This document shows positions 13,251 through 16,012 of a stretch of 16,012 nucleotides of DNA, piece after piece. The stretch lies in NCBI GenBank assembly GCA_023389455.1, contig JAEWEJ010000241.1, positions 1 to 16,012 on the forward strand, given 5' to 3'. Made by a program: the position numbers and the translations under genes. This DNA comes from Actinomycetes bacterium. GTDB taxonomy: Bacteria; Actinomycetota; Actinomycetes; Actinomycetales; Cellulomonadaceae. Position 1 is the stretch's first letter. Every line of letters begins with the position of its first letter. The notes beneath the pieces are model-generated. The model had not been told where the DNA came from, ran no database searches, and saw only the letters and a program-made list of their open reading frames with translations.

Positions 13251-13373
13251 ATAACGGCACGAACCCGAGCGGCACTCCTTCCCGGAGAGCCCCGGTCAGG
13301 TCGGACCTCCGGTCCGACCCACAGACCGCACCGGGCCTGGTCCTCCCCCCCGACCAGGCCCGGTGCGCTTTTT
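13251..13373 (+). ncRNA. Candidate small RNA with three hairpins and a C-rich terminal loop (6C-like)
   Basis: About 123 nt without a plausible reading frame, between a plus-strand gene ending at 13194 and a convergent gene ending at 13437. Three hairpins follow one another. H1 (13271-13291) is GGC-A-CTCC / GGAG-A-GCC with a TTCCC loop. H2 (13299-13319) is a perfect 9-bp stem GGTCGGACC / GGTCCGACC with a TCC loop. H3 (13328-13366) is a perfect 15-bp stem whose 9-base loop is CTCCCCCCC, followed by GC and five Ts. A -10 box lies just upstream. Actinobacterial 6C RNAs have two stem-loops with runs of six or more cytosines; H3 fits this, H1 and H2 only partly. Exposed C-runs could pair with G-rich ribosome binding sites. 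The alternative is a structured 3' UTR of the preceding gene. Confidence 0.55.
13328..13373 (+). terminator. Strong Rho-independent terminator
   Basis: GCACCGGGCCTGGTC (13328-13342) and its exact reverse complement (13352-13366) flank CTCCCCCCC, and TTTTT follows at 13369-13373. It is the only canonical stem-plus-T-run terminator seen in the window. It points in the plus direction and ends the small-RNA candidate or the transcript of the 12331 gene. Confidence 0.9.
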
Positions 13374-13436
13374 CCGGGACCTGTCGCCGTGGGGGCGGGC
13401 GACCCGGGCCGAGCACGTGCCGGCGGCGCCCGCGGG

Positions 13437-14042
13437 TCAGGCGGGGTCGTGAGCCGCGCCGCGCAGCGCCTGGTCGACCAGCCGGGGCACGAGGCTCTCC
13501 TCGAGCGGGACCCGGAGCACCAGCAGCCGGTGGTAGCACGCACCCCAGAGCTGGTCGACCACGATGTCCAGGTCCGCGTCCTCACGCAGCTGCCCCTGGC
13601 GCTGGGCCGCGCGCAGGCGTGCACGCGCCAGCTCGCGGCGGGGCAGGGAGTACAGCTGCGGCCACGCCTCACCGAGGTCGGGGTCGATCTGGGCCGCCCC
13701 GACGAGCTCGACGAGCGCCGTGCCCGCCCCTCCCGAGGTGACCAGCCGGACGAACGACGTCAGCTGCGCGACGAGGTCGGCACGCAGGTCGCCCGTGTCG
13801 GCGAACCCGAGCGCGGGCGCGCTGCGCGCGAAGTACGCCTCGGCCGCGAGCGCACCCGGCGACGGCCACCACTTGTGCAGGGTCGTCCTGCTCGCCCCGG
13901 CCTCCTTGGCGACGCGCTCGAACGTCACCGCGCGCAGCCCTTCGGCCAGCAGGAGGTGACCGGCGGCGGCGAGCACCGCGGTCCGCACCTCCGCTGCGGG
14001 CCGGCGTCCGCGGCCCCGGCGGGACGTCGTCGACTCGGTCAC
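13437..14042 (-). CDS. TetR-family transcriptional repressor
   Basis: This 201-residue protein has the TetR DNA-binding region at about residues 18-66: RTAVLAAAGHLLLAEGLRAVTFERVAKEAGASRTTLHKWWPS, with the recognition helix in SRTTLHKWW. The rest (about 70-201) is helical and forms the ligand-binding and dimer domain, with LVELVGAAQIDPDL and DQLWGACYHRLLV in the style of the AcrR-like C-terminal domains. GTG at 14042 is chosen because AAGGAG sits five bases upstream. The ATG at 14072 would lie inside operator O1. The gene is divergent from the SDR-dehydrogenase operon, and two matched inverted repeats lie between them. It therefore probably represses that operon and itself, with release by an unknown small molecule. 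It converges on the small-RNA locus. Confidence 0.9.
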   Translation of the reverse strand: MTESTTSRRGRGRRPAAEVRTAVLAAAGHLLLAEGLRAVTFERVAKEAGASRTTLHKWWPSPGALAAEAYFARSAPALGFADTGDLRADLVAQLTSFVRLVTSGGAGTALVELVGAAQIDPDLGEAWPQLYSLPRRELARARLRAAQRQGQLREDADLDIVVDQLWGACYHRLLVLRVPLEESLVPRLVDQALRGAAHDPA

Positions 14043-14055
14043 GCGCGCTCCTTTT

Positions 14056-14072
14056 ATGGACAGTGAGTCCAT
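14056..14072. promoter_or_regulatory. TetR operator O1
   Basis: ATGGAC-AGTGA-GTCCAT has 6-bp arms and a 5-base spacer. It overlaps the -35 box of the SDR promoter and lies fourteen bases upstream of the tetR GTG, covering the upstream end of the tetR leader. It shares the core TGGAC-N5-GTCCA with O2. Confidence 0.8.
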
Positions 14073-14085
14073 ATCGCTCTAGGCT
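14057..14085 (+). promoter_or_regulatory. Promoter of the SDR-sugar dehydrogenase operon
   Basis: The -35 box TGGACA (14057-14062) and -10 box TAGGCT (14080-14085) are exactly 17 bases apart. The predicted start near 14092 falls inside operator O2, and the -35 box inside O1, so a bound repressor would block both. The tetR promoter on the other strand is less clear. Confidence 0.65.
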
Positions 14086-14090
14086 CGTAA

Positions 14091-14107
14091 GTGGACACTC
14101 CGTCCAC
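14091..14107. promoter_or_regulatory. TetR operator O2
   Basis: GTGGAC-ACTCC-GTCCAC has the same 6-5-6 geometry and TGGAC/GTCCA core as O1, with its centre 35 bp from the centre of O1. It covers the predicted transcription start of the SDR operon. Confidence 0.8.
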
Positions 14108-14128
14108 ATCCTAGAGGGAGGTGCGCAC

Positions 14129-14866
14129 ATGGCCGGCACTGCGGGACGCGTCGCCATCGTCACCGGCGGGTCAGGGGGCATCGGGCGCACGAGCGCCGCC
14201 CGGCTCGCGGCCGACGGCATGGCGGTCGTCATCCACCACGGCAGTCACGCCGAGCGCGCGGCACAGGCCGTGCGGGACATCACCGACGCCGGCGGGCAGG
14301 CCGTCGCCGCCGGCGGGGACGTCGCCGACGAGGACGACATGGCGGCGCTCTTCGACACGGCGCAGGACATCTTCGGCGGCGTCGACGTCGTCGTCCACAC
14401 CGCCGGGATCATGCCGCTGTCCCCCCTCGCCGGGCTCGACCTCGAGACGTTCGACCGCGTCCAGCGCACCAACGTGCGCGGCACCTTCGTCGTCGACCGG
14501 CTCGCCGCGCAGCGGGTGCGCCCGGGCGGCGCGATCGTCAACGTCTCCACGTCGGTCACGCGGCTGCAGATCCCGGGGTACGGGGCGTACGCGGCGTCCA
14601 AGGGCGCCGTCGAGGCGATGACGCTGATCCTCGCGCGGGAGCTGCGCGGGCAGGACGTCACCGTCAACGCGGTCGCGCCCGGCCCCACGGCGACCCCGCT
14701 GTTCCTCGACGGCAAGAGCCCCGAGCAGGTCGAGGCGATCGCCGCCGCCAACCCGATGCAGCGCCTCGGGACCCCGGCCGACGTCGCCGAGGTGGTGGCG
14801 TTCCTCGCCGGTCCCGGCCGCTGGGTCAACGGCCAGGTGCTCCACGTCAACGGCGGTGCGGCGTGA
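14129..14866 (+). CDS. SDR-family NAD(P)-dependent oxidoreductase
   Basis: This 245-residue classical short-chain dehydrogenase is at the family's usual length and cytoplasmic. It has the cofactor motif TGGSGGIG (12-19), an NAG-like HTAG (90-93), an NVRG motif (115-118), the active-site pair YAASK (Y154, K158) and NAVAPGPTATP after it. The catalytic serine position falls in NVSTSVT (138-144): by spacing from Y154 the equivalent residue is T141, flanked by S140 and S142, so which one serves is unclear. HHGSH at 36-40, where NADPH-specific members often carry an arginine, does not settle cofactor choice. The nearest described relatives are 3-oxoacyl-ACP-reductase-like enzymes, but the substrate is unknown. 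ATG at 14129 has GGGAGG seven bases upstream. It is the first gene of the TetR-controlled operon, and its stop overlaps the next gene. Confidence 0.92.
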   Translation: MAGTAGRVAIVTGGSGGIGRTSAARLAADGMAVVIHHGSHAERAAQAVRDITDAGGQAVAAGGDVADEDDMAALFDTAQDIFGGVDVVVHTAGIMPLSPLAGLDLETFDRVQRTNVRGTFVVDRLAAQRVRPGGAIVNVSTSVTRLQIPGYGAYAASKGAVEAMTLILARELRGQDVTVNAVAPGPTATPLFLDGKSPEQVEAIAAANPMQRLGTPADVAEVVAFLAGPGRWVNGQVLHVNGGAA

Positions 14867-16012
14867 GGGCCGCACGTACGACGGCACCGGGCCGGCCCGC
14901 TCTCGTGGCGACGGTGCTGGTCACGCTCGTCGCGGTCACGGGCTGCACCCGGGCGGACGAGGACCGGACGCCCGCGGCGCTGACGTCGTCACCGGCCGCT
15001 CCCTCGTCGACCCTCGTTCCCTCCTCGACCCCCGCGGCGCCCGCCGCCGCGCTCGGCTCGCCGACCGAGCTGGTCACCGGCCTCGACGCCCCCTGGGGCC
15101 TGACGTTCCTGCCCGACGGCTCCGCGCTCGTCTCGGAGCGGATCAGCGGCCGGATCGTGCGCGTCACGGCCGACGGCGGGCAGCCGCGCACGGTCGGCGT
15201 CGTGCCCGGGGTGGCCGTCTCCTCCGAGGGAGGGCTGCTGGGGATCGTCGCGTCCCCCGACTTCGCCACGGACCGCACGGTGTTCGCGTCGGTGTCCGGC
15301 CCGCAGGAGAACCGGGTCGTCGCGCTGACGATCGCGCAGGACCACGGCTCGCTCGCGCTCGACCGCGTCGTGCTCGACGGCATCACCACGGCCGACCGGC
15401 ACCACGGGGGGCGCCTCGCCATCGGGCCCGACGGCCACCTGTGGGTCGGGACGGGCGACGCCTTCGAGCCCGAGAACGCCGCCGACGACGACTCCCTCAA
15501 CGGCAAGGTGCTGCGCGTCGCGCTCGACGGGTCGGTGCCCGCCGACAACCCCGGCGACTCGCCCGTCTGGTCGAGCGGGCACCGCAACGTCCAGGGCATC
15601 GCCTTCGGCCCCGACGGCACCGCGTACGCCACCGAGCTCGGCCACCGCACGTGGGACGAGGTCAACGTGCTGCGCCCCGGCCGCGACTACGGGTGGCCCG
15701 AGAGCGAGGGCATCGAGGGCGACACCGGCGAGCGGCCCCTGGCGGTGCTCCCGCCCGACGACGCGAGCCCCTCCGGGGTCGCGTACGCGGCGGGGTCGCT
15801 GTGGGTCGGCGCGCTCGGCGGGCAGCGCCTGTGGCAGGTGCCCGTCGAGGGCGGCGCCGCGACCGGTGAGCCGGTCGCGCACCTCGTCGGCGACCACGGG
15901 CGGATCCGCACGGTCGAGGTCGCGCCCGACGGCGCGCTGTGGCTGGTCACGTCGAACACCGACCTGGCGACCTGGGGCGGCACGGACCCGCGCCCGGGCG
16001 ACGACCGCATCC
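14863..16012 (+). CDS. PQQ-type sugar dehydrogenase (GSDH family) lipoprotein, C-terminus cut by window edge
   Basis: GTG at 14863 overlaps the SDR stop as GTGA, and the frame stays open to the window end (383 residues). Residues 1-27 are a lipoprotein signal ending VAVTGC, so C28 would carry the lipid and the enzyme sits on the outer face of the membrane. A serine/proline/alanine linker (about 36-65) precedes a six-bladed beta-propeller of the glucose/sorbosone dehydrogenase family: LDAPWGLTFLPDG, EGGLLGI, RHHGGRLAIGPDGHLWVGTGD (179-199), SLNGKVLRV, GHRNVQGIAFGPDG (239-252), WDEVNVLRPGRDYGWPE. H180/H181 and R241 correspond to the histidine and arginine of the PQQ site in soluble glucose dehydrogenase. 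Relatives usually have HNGG or HGGG, and here it is HHGG. The family oxidises aldose sugars, but many members have unknown substrates. No PQQ synthesis genes are in view. Confidence 0.9.
   Translation, partial: MRAARTTAPGRPALVATVLVTLVAVTGCTRADEDRTPAALTSSPAAPSSTLVPSSTPAAPAAALGSPTELVTGLDAPWGLTFLPDGSALVSERISGRIVRVTADGGQPRTVGVVPGVAVSSEGGLLGIVASPDFATDRTVFASVSGPQENRVVALTIAQDHGSLALDRVVLDGITTADRHHGGRLAIGPDGHLWVGTGDAFEPENAADDDSLNGKVLRVALDGSVPADNPGDSPVWSSGHRNVQGIAFGPDGTAYATELGHRTWDEVNVLRPGRDYGWPESEGIEGDTGERPLAVLPPDDASPSGVAYAAGSLWVGALGGQRLWQVPVEGGAATGEPVAHLVGDHGRIRTVEVAPDGALWLVTSNTDLATWGGTDPRPGDDRI

Noticed and set aside
13204..13373. Riboswitch or CRISPR-like array between 13195 and 13436
   Set aside because: The three hairpins have different sequences, there is no repeat-spacer periodicity, and no coding gene follows on the same strand for a riboswitch to control.
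14043..14072. tetR starting at the ATG at 14072
   Set aside because: That ATG lies inside operator O1 and has no ribosome binding site, whereas GTG at 14042 has AAGGAG five bases upstream.
14989..15897. Minus-strand frames opposite the sugar dehydrogenase (also 14847-15665)
   Set aside because: The plus-strand frame from 14863 encodes all the GSDH family motifs and a lipobox; the minus frames have none.

Overview
The window is very GC-rich, with codon third positions almost all G or C, frequent GTG starts, GGAGG-type ribosome binding sites and several candidate leaderless or TANNNT-type promoters. This points to a high-GC actinomycete. The gene content (GH2 glycosidase with an MFS permease, AMIN-like secreted protein, DUF4129 membrane protein, soluble PQQ-type sugar dehydrogenase lipoprotein) would fit a Cellulomonas-like soil saprophyte, but the genus is an inference. 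No tRNA, rRNA, CRISPR array, insertion sequence or phage gene was seen.

Layout. Positions 1-6039 are on the minus strand: a secreted AMIN-like protein, then an MFS permease whose stop overlaps the start of a 936-residue glycosidase, then a DUF4129 membrane protein whose stop overlaps the start of a truncated membrane protein at the left edge. The glycosidase is unusual: a GH2 catalytic protein is fused in frame to a complete DUF2804 domain. At 6240 the direction switches. A secreted protein with three copies of an LDTR...DVVGY repeat is followed by an RlmG/RsmC-type rRNA guanine methyltransferase that appears leaderless. A convergent leucine-rich-repeat protein of somewhat lower GC follows at 9515-10294 (minus).

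The plus strand then carries purB (adenylosuccinate lyase) and an unrecognised 287-residue protein. Between that protein and the next gene is a compact locus with its own -10 box, three consecutive hairpins and a perfect 15-bp terminator stem whose loop contains seven consecutive cytosines. It looks like a small RNA related in style to the actinobacterial 6C RNAs. The right end is a divergent regulatory unit: a TetR-family repressor (minus) and an SDR oxidoreductase plus a PQQ-type sugar dehydrogenase lipoprotein (plus, overlapping by 4 nt). Two matched inverted-repeat operators sit over the SDR promoter and its predicted transcription start.

Functional reading. The MFS-GH2/DUF2804 pair is probably a small glycoside import and hydrolysis cassette. 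The TetR-SDR-GSDH unit is probably a ligand-inducible oxidoreductase operon. PurB and the methyltransferase are housekeeping functions. The most novel items are the GH2-DUF2804 fusion and the C-rich-loop small RNA candidate.
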